A DNA stretch of 64,000 nucleotides from C-114 sp963719285 (GCA_963719285.1 CAVRBO010000004.1:310001-374000); one strand, 5' to 3'; shown: positions 34,835 through 43,615, counted from the stretch's first letter. The notes: a model not told the origin generated them from the letters alone. A program made the numbers and translations.

Positions 34835-35551
34835 ATGGGCATCACGCCCGCGCCGATCGCTGCGGTGGCGCAGCGGCACCAGAACCCATATCGCATCGTC
34901 CGCTGGATCCTCGATGCCGCGCTCATCGGGCTGATCGTCGTCGCCCTCGCAGGAGCCGCACTCGGCAGGCTCGTGCCATTGACCGGTCGCGAGACGCTCA
35001 TCATCGGGGGCGCGTCGATGGAGCCGGAGATCGCGCTCGGGGCGGCCGTCGTCATCGAGCCCGTCAGCCCGGACCAGATCGCCGTCGGCGACATCGTGAG
35101 CCTTCGTTCGGGCGAGGGCCTCAAGAGCATCTTCACCCACCGGGTCACGCGGGTCATCAACCGCTCGGACGGGATCTGGATCGAAACCAAGGGCGACGCG
35201 AACCGGATCATCGACGCGTCGATCACGCCGGCGACGAACGTCATCGGGCGGGTCGTCCTGAACGTTCCCTACGGCGGGTTCCTGCTGAAGCTGCTGTCCA
35301 TCCCGAGCGGGGTGACCCTGATGATCTGCCTCGCCGGCGCCCTCGTCGCGTCGACCTGGCTGGTCGAGACCGTGGAGATCGAGCGCCGTCGCTGGCCCCG
35401 TCCGGTGCCCGCCGGCGCCAGGTCGGCCGAGGGCAGACCAGCAGACGCCGCGACTCCGGCGGTCGGCCCGGTCCGCAGGGCACGGAAGCGGCGCGCCGCC
35501 GCCCAGGGTCCCTCCGCGGCGGCGGCCGGCGCCGGGGACGACGGGGCATGA
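34835..35551 (+). CDS. sipW: Signal peptidase I, SipW/ER type
   Basis: 238 residues. Membrane helix at ~21-46, then IIGGASMEPEIALGAAVVIE with the nucleophile serine (S61), the VGDIVSLRSG block, and FTHRVTRVI with histidine (H102) in place of the lysine base, as in SipW and archaeal/ER peptidases. A second helix lies near 155-180, then an Arg/Ala-rich cytoplasmic tail. Expected to process the TasA-like protein upstream and the secreted protein whose start overlaps its stop (ATGA). The lysine-to-histidine swap separates it from ordinary LepB. Confidence 0.9.
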   Translation: MGITPAPIAAVAQRHQNPYRIVRWILDAALIGLIVVALAGAALGRLVPLTGRETLIIGGASMEPEIALGAAVVIEPVSPDQIAVGDIVSLRSGEGLKSIFTHRVTRVINRSDGIWIETKGDANRIIDASITPATNVIGRVVLNVPYGGFLLKLLSIPSGVTLMICLAGALVASTWLVETVEIERRRWPRPVPAGARSAEGRPADAATPAVGPVRRARKRRAAAQGPSAAAAGAGDDGA

Positions 35552-36546
35552 CCTCGTCGACGATCCGGCGGGCGCGCGACCGTCACGCCGGCGGGCGGCC
35601 CCACCTGCCGCGGATCCTGGCAGCGCTCGTCACCGTGAGCCTTGTCGCGGCCGGGGTCGCGTCGGTGCGGACGACACTGGCCGTCTTCACGGATTCCTCG
35701 ACCGCGTCGTCGACGATCACCGCCGCGACGCTCCACCCGCCGACCGGGCTGTCCGCGGCCGCCGGCGCCACGGTCACGCTGTCGTGGACACCCACGGTCG
35801 ACCCGGTCGCGGCCGGCTACTACGTGCTCCGGTCGACGACGAGCGGGTCGGGCTACGCCCAGATCGCCACCGTGACCCCGAAGTCCGTCGCGTCCACGAC
35901 GAACACTCCGTCTGCGTCCGGCCGGTACTACTACGTGCTCCAGACCGAATTCCAGAATTGGACGAGCTCCAACAGCACAGAGGCCTCGGCGCTGTTCCTC
36001 CTGCCGGCGGTGACGACCGCGACCGTGCCCTGCGCCAGCGGCCTGAATGCCGCTGAGGCGGGCGGCGACAACAACGGTTACCAGACCCGGCCGAACTCGG
36101 CCTGCGACCTGGGTGCGAATTTCGCCGCGGACAACAACACGGGATCGGCCGGTCATGACGCGACGTGCAACAACGCCGCCAACGACCGCCACCAGTTCTG
36201 GGGCTTCAACCTGGGCCTCGGCGCGACCGTGTTCCAGGTCAACTCCATCACCGTTCGGGCCGACGCATCGCGAACCAAGAACACCGCGGGCACCAACAAC
36301 CTGTGCGCCCAGCTTTCGTGGGACGGCGGCGCGAACTGGTCGAATATCCAGTCCGTCGCCGTCACGTCGACCACCCTGACGACCTACACGATCGGCGGTT
36401 CTGTGGCCGGCTGGGGCGCTCACGCCTGGACGAAGGCCGACCTCACGTCACCGAACCTCCGGGTCCGGGTCTACGACGCGACCGATGTCGCGACCCAGTC
36501 GTACCGCCTGGACTACCTCGCGGTGACCGTCGACTACAACCCGTAG
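35548..36546 (+). CDS. Secreted SipW-substrate-like protein with fibronectin-III-like domain
   Basis: 332 residues. The N-terminal signal (residues ~20-48, ILAALVTVSLVAAGVASV) is followed by TLAVFTDSSTASSTITAATL, matching the AxFTDS context of the TasA-like protein, so it is probably a second SipW substrate. Residues ~58-155 look like a fibronectin type III domain (PTGLSAAAGATVTLSWTP, AGYYVLRSTTSGSG). The C-terminal ~170 residues form a beta-rich domain with four cysteines (VPCASGLN, NSACDLG, DATCNNA, NNLCAQL), ending YRLDYLAVTVDYNP. Likely an adhesin or fibre accessory; no family recognised for the C-terminal part. Confidence 0.8.
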   Translation: MTSSTIRRARDRHAGGRPHLPRILAALVTVSLVAAGVASVRTTLAVFTDSSTASSTITAATLHPPTGLSAAAGATVTLSWTPTVDPVAAGYYVLRSTTSGSGYAQIATVTPKSVASTTNTPSASGRYYYVLQTEFQNWTSSNSTEASALFLLPAVTTATVPCASGLNAAEAGGDNNGYQTRPNSACDLGANFAADNNTGSAGHDATCNNAANDRHQFWGFNLGLGATVFQVNSITVRADASRTKNTAGTNNLCAQLSWDGGANWSNIQSVAVTSTTLTTYTIGGSVAGWGAHAWTKADLTSPNLRVRVYDATDVATQSYRLDYLAVTVDYNP

Positions 36547-36564
36547 CAGGCCGGCGCCGCAGGC

Positions 36565-37086
36565 CTACCCGCGACCGGCGTCGACCGGGCCCGGACCCTC
36601 GAACGCGGCTACAGCCGACCGATACGCCGCCGGGATCGGGGTCGGTCGGCGCTCCTGCACGTCCACGAGCACCAGGGTCTGGGTCACGGTGCACATGAGC
36701 CGGTCGTCGGCGACCCGGTAGGCGGCGCACTCGGCCGTCACGCTCGTCCGCCCGATCCGGGTCGTCCGGGTGAACACCTCGAGGAGGTCGTCGAAGCGCG
36801 CAGGCGCCTCGTACGCGATCGACATCGCCCGCATCACGAATTCCGGATCGCCCGGCTCACGCAGCAGGAGCCCCAGGTGGCGGTGATACTCGAGCCGCGC
36901 ATGATCCGTGTACGGCAGGTAGCGGCCGTAGTACACGACACCCTGGGCGTCCGTGTCGCTGAACCAGACGCGCACGTGGGCCGAGAAATGGAACGGTGGC
37001 CGGCGCTCGGTCGGGGCGCCCGTGACGAACTCCATCGCCCGATCGTAGCGGACGCGGAGAGTCCGGTCCGCCGCCGCCGGGGACAT
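36565..37086 (-). CDS. Hot-dog-fold acyl-CoA thioesterase (4HBT/YbgC type)
   Basis: 173 residues. The active-site segment VRVWFSDTDAQGVVYYGRYL carries the conserved aspartate; the following LEYHRHLGLLL and RFDDLLEVFTRTTRIGRTSV are typical of the YbgC/4-hydroxybenzoyl-CoA thioesterase group. ATG 37086 gives 173 residues; ATG 37035 (MEFVTGAP) would fit the family's usual 140-155 better. Neither has a clear ribosome site. It is convergent with the SipW-substrate gene (18-bp gap). Confidence 0.88.
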   Translation of the reverse strand: MSPAAADRTLRVRYDRAMEFVTGAPTERRPPFHFSAHVRVWFSDTDAQGVVYYGRYLPYTDHARLEYHRHLGLLLREPGDPEFVMRAMSIAYEAPARFDDLLEVFTRTTRIGRTSVTAECAAYRVADDRLMCTVTQTLVLVDVQERRPTPIPAAYRSAVAAFEGPGPVDAGRG

Positions 37087-37108
37087 CGCACGCGCGGGAG
37101 GGCTGTCC

Positions 37109-38470
37109 TTACAGGCGATGCACCCGAGTGCAGTCGGAGATCCTGAGGACCGATCCCGATGACAGCGGCTGGTGGTTGCCTCCCACCGTCAGGCCATCGA
37201 CGTGCGCGAACCGGAGGATCGGCCCGGGTCCCTCCACCGTGGAGGTGTTGTTCGTGAACACGATGCTCCTGCGGCGGGCGATCGTGATGTTCGTCCGCAG
37301 AGTCCCGCCGGTGATCCGGTTGCCGCTCACGGTGACGTTGCTGACGCGCGATCCAGGGGCTCCGTTCGCGGTGAGGAACGCGTTCGTCCAGGTCCCCGCG
37401 GTGTTGGACAGGAACTTGATCGAGACGGCACCCTGGCTCGCGTTGTCGGGCTTGATCGCGAACACGTTGTGGCCGTTCGTCCGGAAGTCGACCCGCTGCA
37501 CGGTCACCATCCGCCCGGCGGTGACGGACACGCCGTTACGCCCCGCGGACAGGCAATCCGAGTCGTGGAAGGTGACGTCGGACGCCCACGACCTGACGGT
37601 GAGGCAGTCGCCCCACACGCCGCTCACGGTCAGATGATGGATGTCGATGTGGCTGCCGCCGGCGACCAGGATGCCCGCGGCACCATCTCGTCCCGCCTGG
37701 AAGACGCCGGGCGACGGGTCGTCGCCGATGAGCCTGAAGTTCTCGATCGTGATCCCGGTGTCGCCCCCGCCGGACGAGGCGAGCCAGAACAGCGACCCGG
37801 CTTCGGTGGCCGGTCCATGGGACCGCAGCGTGGCGCCATTCCCGTTGAGGGTCAGGCCGTGCCGCCGGACGAGCCTGATCGCGCCGTCCAGGCGATAGAC
37901 CCCCTGGGCCCGGAATACGATGGTCGAGCCATCCTTGACCCTGCCGATGAACGCGTTGAGGGCCGCGCTGGCGTCGCGCGAGCCGGTTGAGTCGATCGCC
38001 GCCGGGACGGAGATCCCGGCCGGCGCGGAGGGTGGCTCCGGCGTGGGCCGGGCGGACGGCTTCGGCGCCGGCCGCGTCGCCGGGATGGGCGGCGGCTCGA
38101 GGGTCACGGTCAGCCTGGCCGGCCCGGGTTTCGGTGTCGACAGCGGCGTGGGTGCGGGGCTCGATCCGAGGCCACCGTCCCAACCGGGGCTCCCGGGGAA
38201 CCAGGCATCGGCGGGCCGGTCCGATGGGTCGCCGAGCGCCGGCCCGTCAGCCGGCCCGACCGGACCACCGCCCCAGGGATCGGCTTCCTGGTCCGCCAGT
38301 CGCGCCGCGATGGAAGCCCAGGCCAGGGTGAACATGAGGGCGGCGACCAGCACCAGGCCGATGGCTTGGGCCACTCGCTGCGGGAACGGTGCCGCGAGCC
38401 CAAGAGGTGGATCGTCGTCCGGCGATGGCGTGCCCTGTGGCGCCGTGAGGCGCAGGTCGACGAGACGCAC
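37109..38470 (-). CDS. Membrane-anchored right-handed beta-helix protein
   Basis: 453 residues. A single membrane helix lies at ~33-55 (AIGLVLVAALMFTLAWASIA), followed by ~90 residues of Pro/Ala linker. From ~148 a parallel beta-helix begins (DASAALNAFIGRVKDGSTIV, GLTLNGNGATLRS, ITIENFRLIGDD, IDIHHLTVSGVWGDCLTV, VTVSGNRITGG), as in pectate lyase-3, GH28 and polysaccharide lyase families. Catalytic residues cannot be assigned. GTG 38470 has GGAGG seven bases upstream. At the edge of the polysaccharide locus it may trim or bind the polymer; this is inference. Confidence 0.82.
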   Translation of the reverse strand: MRLVDLRLTAPQGTPSPDDDPPLGLAAPFPQRVAQAIGLVLVAALMFTLAWASIAARLADQEADPWGGGPVGPADGPALGDPSDRPADAWFPGSPGWDGGLGSSPAPTPLSTPKPGPARLTVTLEPPPIPATRPAPKPSARPTPEPPSAPAGISVPAAIDSTGSRDASAALNAFIGRVKDGSTIVFRAQGVYRLDGAIRLVRRHGLTLNGNGATLRSHGPATEAGSLFWLASSGGGDTGITIENFRLIGDDPSPGVFQAGRDGAAGILVAGGSHIDIHHLTVSGVWGDCLTVRSWASDVTFHDSDCLSAGRNGVSVTAGRMVTVQRVDFRTNGHNVFAIKPDNASQGAVSIKFLSNTAGTWTNAFLTANGAPGSRVSNVTVSGNRITGGTLRTNITIARRRSIVFTNNTSTVEGPGPILRFAHVDGLTVGGNHQPLSSGSVLRISDCTRVHRL

Positions 38471-38708
38471 GTGTGATCCTCCCTGGCAGGACGTCGCGCG
38501 GGAAGGCGCGAGCGAGCGAAGGACGGCGCCGGAGCACGGCCGGGAAGCATCGTTGTCCGGATCGGTGAGCGTCGACCGGGACGTGGCGGGGGTGGTTCTC
38601 CGCCGTGCGACGGCGATGGCGGGTTGTGCCTTCTGATGTTGACCCCGTCACCGGGCACGGTAGCACGCACGGCCGACTCGCGGCTCCGGGGCACTCGTCC
38701 CGAGGCCG

Positions 38709-39840
38709 TCAGGCCGCGCTCGCGGCCTCGATCAGGGCCTCGCACACGTAGGCGATATCCGCGTCCGTGTGGCGGCTCGAGAACGGCAGGGCCAGGGTGG
38801 ACGCGGCGACGCGCTCCGTGACCGGGAAGTCACCCGGCTTGTAGCCGAAGCGCGAACGGTAGAACGGCTGGAGGTGGAGGGGGCTGAAGTAGGGCCGCGA
38901 CGGCACGCCGAGGTCCTTGAGCCGGCCGATGACCGCGTCCCGGTCGATCGCGGCGTCGAGCCTGACCACGTACACGAACCAGTCGACCGATTCGCCCGGG
39001 CCGGCCTTCGGGAGGCGGACCCAGTCCCGCCCATCGAGCCCTCGCTCGTACGCAGCGGCGACCCGGTCACGGCCCGCGCGCAGACTCGGCCAGGCGCTCG
39101 ATCTGGGCGACGCCGACGGCCGCCGAGAGCTCGTCGAGCCGGTAGTTGTAGCCGAGACGCACATGGCGGAGCCAGGTCCCGTCCGTGTCGCGGCCCTGGT
39201 TGCGCAGGCTCCGCATGATGTCGGCCAGGCCGGGGTCGTCGGTGACGGCCATGCCGCCCTCGCCGGTCGTGATCTGCTTGTTGGGGTAGAAGGCGAACAC
39301 CGCGATGTCGCCGAACCCGCCGAGCGGGCGCCCGTTGAGGCTCGAACCGAGCCCTTCGCACGAGTCCTCGACGATCGCGAGCCCGGCCCCGCGCGCATGC
39401 GCGACGATGGGTTCGATCCGGCACGGCCGGCCGAAGACGTGGACCGGCAGGACCGCCTTCGTCTTGTTCGTCGTCGCGTGCTCGACGAGCTCCGGGTCGA
39501 TGCCCAGGCTGTCCTCCTCGATGTCGACGAACGTCGGGATGGCACGTTCATAGAGCAGGCAGTTGGCCGAGGCGACGAAGCTGAACGGGCTCGTGATGAC
39601 CTCGTCGCCTTCGCCGATGTCGAGCGCCCGGACGGCCATGTGCAACCCCGCCGTCCCGCTCGAGCAGGCGACGCCGAACCGCCGGGTCGAGAGGTCTGCG
39701 ATCCCGGCCTCGAAACGCTCGGTGAACGGGCCGATCGCGAGGACGTCGCTCGTCAGGACCTGGGTCACGAGTTCGAGCTCGCGCGGTCCGATGTCGGGCC
39801 GGGCGAGGGGCACGCTGCGGCGGACGGTGGTGGTCTTCAT
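38709..39840 (-). pseudogene. DegT/DnrJ/EryC1-family sugar aminotransferase broken by a frameshift
   Basis: PLP aminotransferase of the type that makes amino sugars. The first frame (ATG 39840 to about 39085) has VPLARPDIGPRELELV, CSSGTAGLHMAVRALDIGEGD, PVHVFGRPC, the PLP lysine in AFYPNKQITTGEGG, and GYNYRLDELSAAVGVAQIERL, then stops at 39067. The rest (LRAGRDRVAAAYERGL to AYVCEALIEAASAA, ending 38709) continues in another frame. One extra base near 39084 explains it: removing it restores the family spacing exactly. Either a recent inactivating insertion or a sequencing error. GGGGA lies four bases before the start. Confidence 0.85.
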
Positions 39841-39850
39841 GGTGTCCCCG

Positions 39851-39878
39851 AGTTTAGACGATTGCATCGTCCGGTCAG
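39851..39878 (-). promoter_or_regulatory. Promoter with internal palindrome upstream of the DegT gene
   Basis: On the minus strand, CTGACC (39878-39873), 16-bp spacer, TAAACT (39856-39851), 11 bases before the start codon. The spacer is filled by a 15-bp palindrome GACGAT-TGC-ATCGTC (39857-39871), a good candidate for a repressor site between -35 and -10. Confidence 0.5.
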
Positions 39879-39908
39879 GACGAGAGGTTGCTCGCGCGCG
39901 CCGGGCAG

Positions 39909-39938
39909 TTGCGTCGCCCGTCGTCCCGGTCCTAGGAT
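39909..39938 (+). promoter_or_regulatory. Promoter for the first phosphoglycosyltransferase gene
   Basis: TTGCGT (39909-39914), 18-bp spacer, TAGGAT (39933-39938); transcription would start near 39945, about 48 bases before ATG 39993. It is divergent from the DegT promoter. Confidence 0.5.
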
Positions 39939-39992
39939 GCGAGACCGTCGCGGTCGGCCGACGGACCAGGTGTGTAGCGGGCGGGAGTGGGG

Positions 39993-40718
39993 ATGAGCGC
40001 GCGGAGGCGTCGCCGGCTGGCGGTCAAACGGGTGATCGACGTGCTCGGCGCCGTCGTCGGGCTCGTCGTGCTGTCGCCGGTCGTCGCCGTGACGGCGCTC
40101 GCCCTCCTCGTCACTCAGGGCCGGCCGATCTTCTTCCGCCAGGAGCGACCGGGACTCCACGGTGAGTTGTTCTCCATCGTGAAGTTCCGGACGATGCGGT
40201 CGCCCCGTCCCGGCGAGGTCTGGTACTCCAGCGACACCCAACGGGTGACCCGTGTCGGCAGGTTCCTCCGCCGGTCGAGCCTGGATGAGCTGCCCGAGCT
40301 GTGGAACGTCCTGCGCGGGGAGATGAGCCTCGTCGGCCCGCGACCGCTCCTCGTGGAGTTCCTGCCGAACTACACGCCGGAGGAGGCCCGCCGCCACGAG
40401 ATGCGCCCGGGCGTCACCGGCTGGGCCGTCGTGAACGGCCGCCAGGAGGCCAGCTTCGAGGAGCGGTTCCGGCTCGATGTCTGGTACATCGACCACTGGA
40501 GCCTGGCCCTCGACCTCCGGATCCTCGGCCGGACCGTCGCCCAGGTTCTCCGGCGGACGGACGCGACGGCGGCCCAGGGGATGGACGACATCGACCTGCC
40601 GGAGCGGCTCGAAAGCGGTCTGGCGGCGACGACCGCTGCCTCGACCCCTGCCGCGTCGACGACCCCGGCGGCGGGCGCCCCCCAGGACCCTGAGGGCGGC
40701 GGGCCCGATCCGGTCTGA
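39993..40718 (+). CDS. Undecaprenyl-phosphate phosphoglycosyltransferase (bacterial sugar transferase)
   Basis: 241 residues. Starts polymer or glycan synthesis by moving a sugar-1-phosphate onto undecaprenyl phosphate. An N-terminal re-entrant membrane helix (VKRVIDVLGAVVGLVVLSPV) is followed by the PglC-like core: GRPIFFRQERPGLHGE, FSIVKFRTM, RRSSLDELPELWNVLRGEMS (the DE dyad), LVGPRPLL and RPGVTGWAVVNGR. It is the small single-domain type without the WbaP extra helices. ATG 39993 has GGAG five bases upstream. The last ~45 residues are an Ala/Thr/Pro tail. A second such enzyme lies at 41742-42545. Confidence 0.94.
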   Translation: MSARRRRRLAVKRVIDVLGAVVGLVVLSPVVAVTALALLVTQGRPIFFRQERPGLHGELFSIVKFRTMRSPRPGEVWYSSDTQRVTRVGRFLRRSSLDELPELWNVLRGEMSLVGPRPLLVEFLPNYTPEEARRHEMRPGVTGWAVVNGRQEASFEERFRLDVWYIDHWSLALDLRILGRTVAQVLRRTDATAAQGMDDIDLPERLESGLAATTAASTPAASTTPAAGAPQDPEGGGPDPV

Positions 40719-40722
40719 GGCG

Positions 40723-41745
40723 TCAGCCCTTCCGGTAGAGCGGGAAGAACCCGTCGAGGTCGGCCGGGTCGAGGGCGGAGTCGCGCGCCGCGACGAGGCG
40801 TGCGTAGGCTGCCTCGTCGACCACGACCCGGAGCGTGTGGAAGACGTGCCGCTCGTCCGAGAAGCCGGCCTTGAAATGCATCAGTGAGTCATCGGCCCCG
40901 CCGACGCCGCCGCCGAGATGCAGGCGCCGGTCGCCGCGCTCCTTGGCCCAGGCGGTCACCGTGCGGATGAGGAGCTTCGTCGGTCGAGCCCAGGCATGCT
41001 CCTCGTCCGTGCCGGCGAGGTGGTACTGGACGATGCCCCCGGTCTCGACGAACAGCACCGCGGCCGCGACGGCATCCTCGTTCGTCACGACCCACAGCCA
41101 GGCCGACGGTCCGAGCGCCTCGCGGAGCGCCCCGAAGTAGCGCTCGTCGAACATGTAGCGGTCCTCTGCCGCCAACCGCTCCATCGTCGCGCGGTACAGG
41201 CGCACGAACGTGCCGAAGTGCTCCCAGTCCGCGTCCACGTGGGCGACGTAGCCCATCCGCTCCGACTTTCCGATATCGCGCCGGTGGTTGTTCCGGGTGT
41301 GAGACCAGATCTCGTCGAGGGACTGGGTCAGGTCGATGCTCACCGTCTCGCCATGGGTCAGGAGCTTGCCGACTCCCTCCGGCGGGTGCTCGTCGAGGAT
41401 CGGGTGGAGGCGGACGAACAACGACACGATCCCCTCGGACCGCAGGCGGTCGACCCCGGCCTCGAATGCCTCGCGCACGAAGTCCGGATCGCTCGTGCCC
41501 CAGACGAGTGGGCCCGGGTACCCATATGGCGATGCGGCGTCCGACCCGCCACCGGGGATGGGCCGGATGACGATCGGCAGGAGCAGGCCGCGCGGGCCGT
41601 CCTCCACGAGCAGGGCCCGGGCGACGCCGCCTTCGTAGTCGGCCGACAGGGTCAGGTAGGCCGGCAGGTGGTAGAAGTCGTGTCGGACTCGGTCCAGGAC
41701 CTCGGTCCAGATCGGGGCGTCCACCCCGATCAGGTCGGTCCTCAC
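40723..41745 (-). CDS. FemAB/GNAT-like acyl- or aminoacyl-transferase
   Basis: 340 residues with a double-GNAT layout: an N-terminal half (YHLPAYLTLSADYEGGVARA, SPYGYPGPLVW) and a C-terminal half with WSHTRNNHRRDIGKSERMGY, FVRLYRATMERLAAEDRYMF, and WLWVVTNEDAVAAAVLFVE, HLAGTDEEHAWARPTKLLI. This is the pattern of FemAB-related proteins in exopolysaccharide loci. Known members add amino acids from tRNA to peptidoglycan or acylate glycans. GTG start overlaps the upstream sugar transferase stop (GTGA). Role: probable decoration of the lipid-linked sugar. Confidence 0.82.
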   Translation of the reverse strand: MRTDLIGVDAPIWTEVLDRVRHDFYHLPAYLTLSADYEGGVARALLVEDGPRGLLLPIVIRPIPGGGSDAASPYGYPGPLVWGTSDPDFVREAFEAGVDRLRSEGIVSLFVRLHPILDEHPPEGVGKLLTHGETVSIDLTQSLDEIWSHTRNNHRRDIGKSERMGYVAHVDADWEHFGTFVRLYRATMERLAAEDRYMFDERYFGALREALGPSAWLWVVTNEDAVAAAVLFVETGGIVQYHLAGTDEEHAWARPTKLLIRTVTAWAKERGDRRLHLGGGVGGADDSLMHFKAGFSDERHVFHTLRVVVDEAAYARLVAARDSALDPADLDGFFPLYRKG

Positions 41746-42545
41746 GTATCCGCGGTTTCGGTCGGGGTGTCGGCGGATGCGACCGCGGGAGCCTTGCCCT
41801 CCCCGTGGGTCGCGTCGGCGGATGCGACCGCTGGAGCCTCGCCCTCCCCGTCAGGCGGGTCGGCCGAGCGAGCCTCCTCCGCCGCCCTCGCCGCGGCCTC
41901 CTCGGCGGCCTTGGCCTGGCGGATCTTCGAGAGCGGATGGAGCCCGACATCGTCGATGTCGACCACATTCGGATCGGCGATCACCCCTTCGCGATGGAAG
42001 ACGCTGCCGATCGTCCCGGCGATGATCTCCAGGTCGAGACGGAGGCTCAGGTTGTCCGCGTACCAGACATCCATGTTGAGCCGCTCGCTGCGCAACAGCG
42101 TGTTGCGACCCTTGATCTGGGCCCAACCGGAGATGCCGGGGCGCACCTCGTGGCGGCGACTGTGCTCGGGCGTGTAGTAGCCGATGTATTCCATGAGCAG
42201 CGGTCGAGGTCCGACGAGGCTCATCTCGCCCCTGATCACGTTGAACAGCTCGGGCAGCTCGTCCAGGCTGGTCGATCGGATCAGCCGGCCGAACTTCGTG
42301 AGCCGTTCGGTCTGGCTGAGCTGGCGGCCGTCCGCGGTGTATTCGTCGAGCATGGACCGGAACTTGTAGATCGTGAACGGCTTCTCGTCCCGGCCCGGAC
42401 GGCGCTGGCTGAAGATGACCGGCGAGCCGAGCTTGATCCGGACGAGGACGGCCACGATCAGGAAGATCGGGGACCCGACGACGACCGCCGGGACCGCGAT
42501 GACGAGGTCGAGCAGGCGCTTGCCGAAGGCTCGATAGAGGTTCAT
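41742..42545 (-). CDS. Second phosphoglycosyltransferase (bacterial sugar transferase)
   Basis: 267 residues, same PglC-like family as the gene at 39993: LLDLVIAVPAVVVGSPIFLI, SPVIFSQRRPGRDEKPF, IYKFRSM, RSTSLDELPELFNVIRGEMS, VGPRPLLMEYIGYYTPEHS, RPGISGWAQIKGRN. The C-terminal tail from ~205 is an Ala/Glu helix followed by two 15-residue repeats (GEGEAPAVASADATH and GEGKAPAVASADTPT). ATG 42545 overlaps the ATP-grasp stop (ATGA) and its own stop overlaps the FemAB-like start (GTGA). Two initiating enzymes imply two lipid-linked glycans or alternative first sugars. Confidence 0.93.
   Translation of the reverse strand: MNLYRAFGKRLLDLVIAVPAVVVGSPIFLIVAVLVRIKLGSPVIFSQRRPGRDEKPFTIYKFRSMLDEYTADGRQLSQTERLTKFGRLIRSTSLDELPELFNVIRGEMSLVGPRPLLMEYIGYYTPEHSRRHEVRPGISGWAQIKGRNTLLRSERLNMDVWYADNLSLRLDLEIIAGTIGSVFHREGVIADPNVVDIDDVGLHPLSKIRQAKAAEEAAARAAEEARSADPPDGEGEAPAVASADATHGEGKAPAVASADTPTETADT
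41770..41858 (-). repeat. 45-bp tandem repeat in the sugar transferase tail
   Basis: Two head-to-tail units with an offset of 45 bp (one begins near 41770, the next near 41815) encode the 15-residue repeats GEGEAPAVASADATH and GEGKAPAVASADTPT. In frame, so it only lengthens the disordered tail. Confidence 0.75.
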
Positions 42546-43579
42546 GCGTGCTCCTCGGGGTCCGAGACCCGCCCGGCGACGACGAATTGATCGTACCGCG
42601 CGATCGTAACGTCGGAACGGATCTCCAGCCAAGCAGGGTCCGGCTCCCGACCCTGCGCCCAGGCGATGAGCGCATCGGGCACTCTCGCCCCGGCGAGGTG
42701 GGAGAACGGGTACCCGCCGCCGAAGCGCGGGTTGAGGTCGATCACGCAGACGCCCTCGCGATCGATGAACAGGTCGCAGTCGAGGATCCCGCGGTGGCCC
42801 AGCCCACTCCCGATCAGCTCCCCCAACGACACGAGGCGCGGATCGTCCACGGTGGCCGCACGGTCCGTCTGCCCGGCTCGCATCCGGAGCTTGCGCTTGA
42901 CGAAGGTCGCGGCGTACCGACCGTCGAGGTCGTTGACGATGTCGAGTCCGTACTCGTCACCGGTGAGGGCCTCCTGGACGAGGACGGCCGTGTCCGGATC
43001 GGCTGCGCTCGACGGGGCCAGGAACGTGGCGGCGATCTGCTTGCGGCACTGCCGCACGAAGAAGTCGAGCTCCTCGTCATCGTCCGCAAGGTGGTTCCCG
43101 ATCGAACTCACCCCGAACCGCGGCTTGACCATCACGGGGAATGCCAGCTCGCCCCCGCGCAGCGCCGTTCGCGCGCCCTGGAGCGTGGCGTACGTCCGCG
43201 GCGAGCGGATGCCGCAGCCCGCGAGGAACGCGGCGGTCCGGACCTTGTCGTAACAGGTCGCGATGACGTCGGGCGATGACACCAGGACGAGCGTGCCGAG
43301 CGCCTCGAAATCGGCCCGGCGTGCGGCGAGGATCGGCAGCTCGGGCTCGAATGCCGGGACGACCAGGCCGACATCGTTGCGCCTGCACAGCTCGAGCAGC
43401 TCGTCGACGTACCCGTCGGCCTCGATGCGCGAGACGATGAACGCGGCATCGGCTATCCCGATCGCCGGGGCGTTGGGGTCCGCGTCGCAGGCGAGGACGC
43501 GTCCGCCGGCCCCGACCGCCTCCTTGAACGCCTCGATCTCGTAGCTGCGCCGGCCGGCGCAGGTCAGGAGCACGTTCAT
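42542..43579 (-). CDS. ATP-grasp ligase
   Basis: 345 residues. The N-terminal pre-ATP-grasp domain is Rossmann-like (MNVLLTCAGRRSYEIEAFKE, VLACDADPNAPAI). The ATP-grasp core has AFPVMVKPRFGVSSIGNH, VLVQEALTGDEYGLDIVND and DCDLFIDREGVCVIDLNPRF with metal-binding Asp/Asn. It is like the carbamoyl-phosphate-synthase-type ligases found in polysaccharide and amino-acid ligase loci. Expected to join a carboxylate to an amine with ATP. It is coupled to the sugar transferase and FemAB-like gene, suggesting a three-protein unit that attaches an amino acid or similar group to the glycan. Substrates unknown. Confidence 0.88.
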   Translation of the reverse strand: MNVLLTCAGRRSYEIEAFKEAVGAGGRVLACDADPNAPAIGIADAAFIVSRIEADGYVDELLELCRRNDVGLVVPAFEPELPILAARRADFEALGTLVLVSSPDVIATCYDKVRTAAFLAGCGIRSPRTYATLQGARTALRGGELAFPVMVKPRFGVSSIGNHLADDDEELDFFVRQCRKQIAATFLAPSSAADPDTAVLVQEALTGDEYGLDIVNDLDGRYAATFVKRKLRMRAGQTDRAATVDDPRLVSLGELIGSGLGHRGILDCDLFIDREGVCVIDLNPRFGGGYPFSHLAGARVPDALIAWAQGREPDPAWLEIRSDVTIARYDQFVVAGRVSDPEEHA

Positions 43580-43615
43580 CGGCCGGAGTTCGACCCGACG
43601 TTCGGCCGGGGCGGT

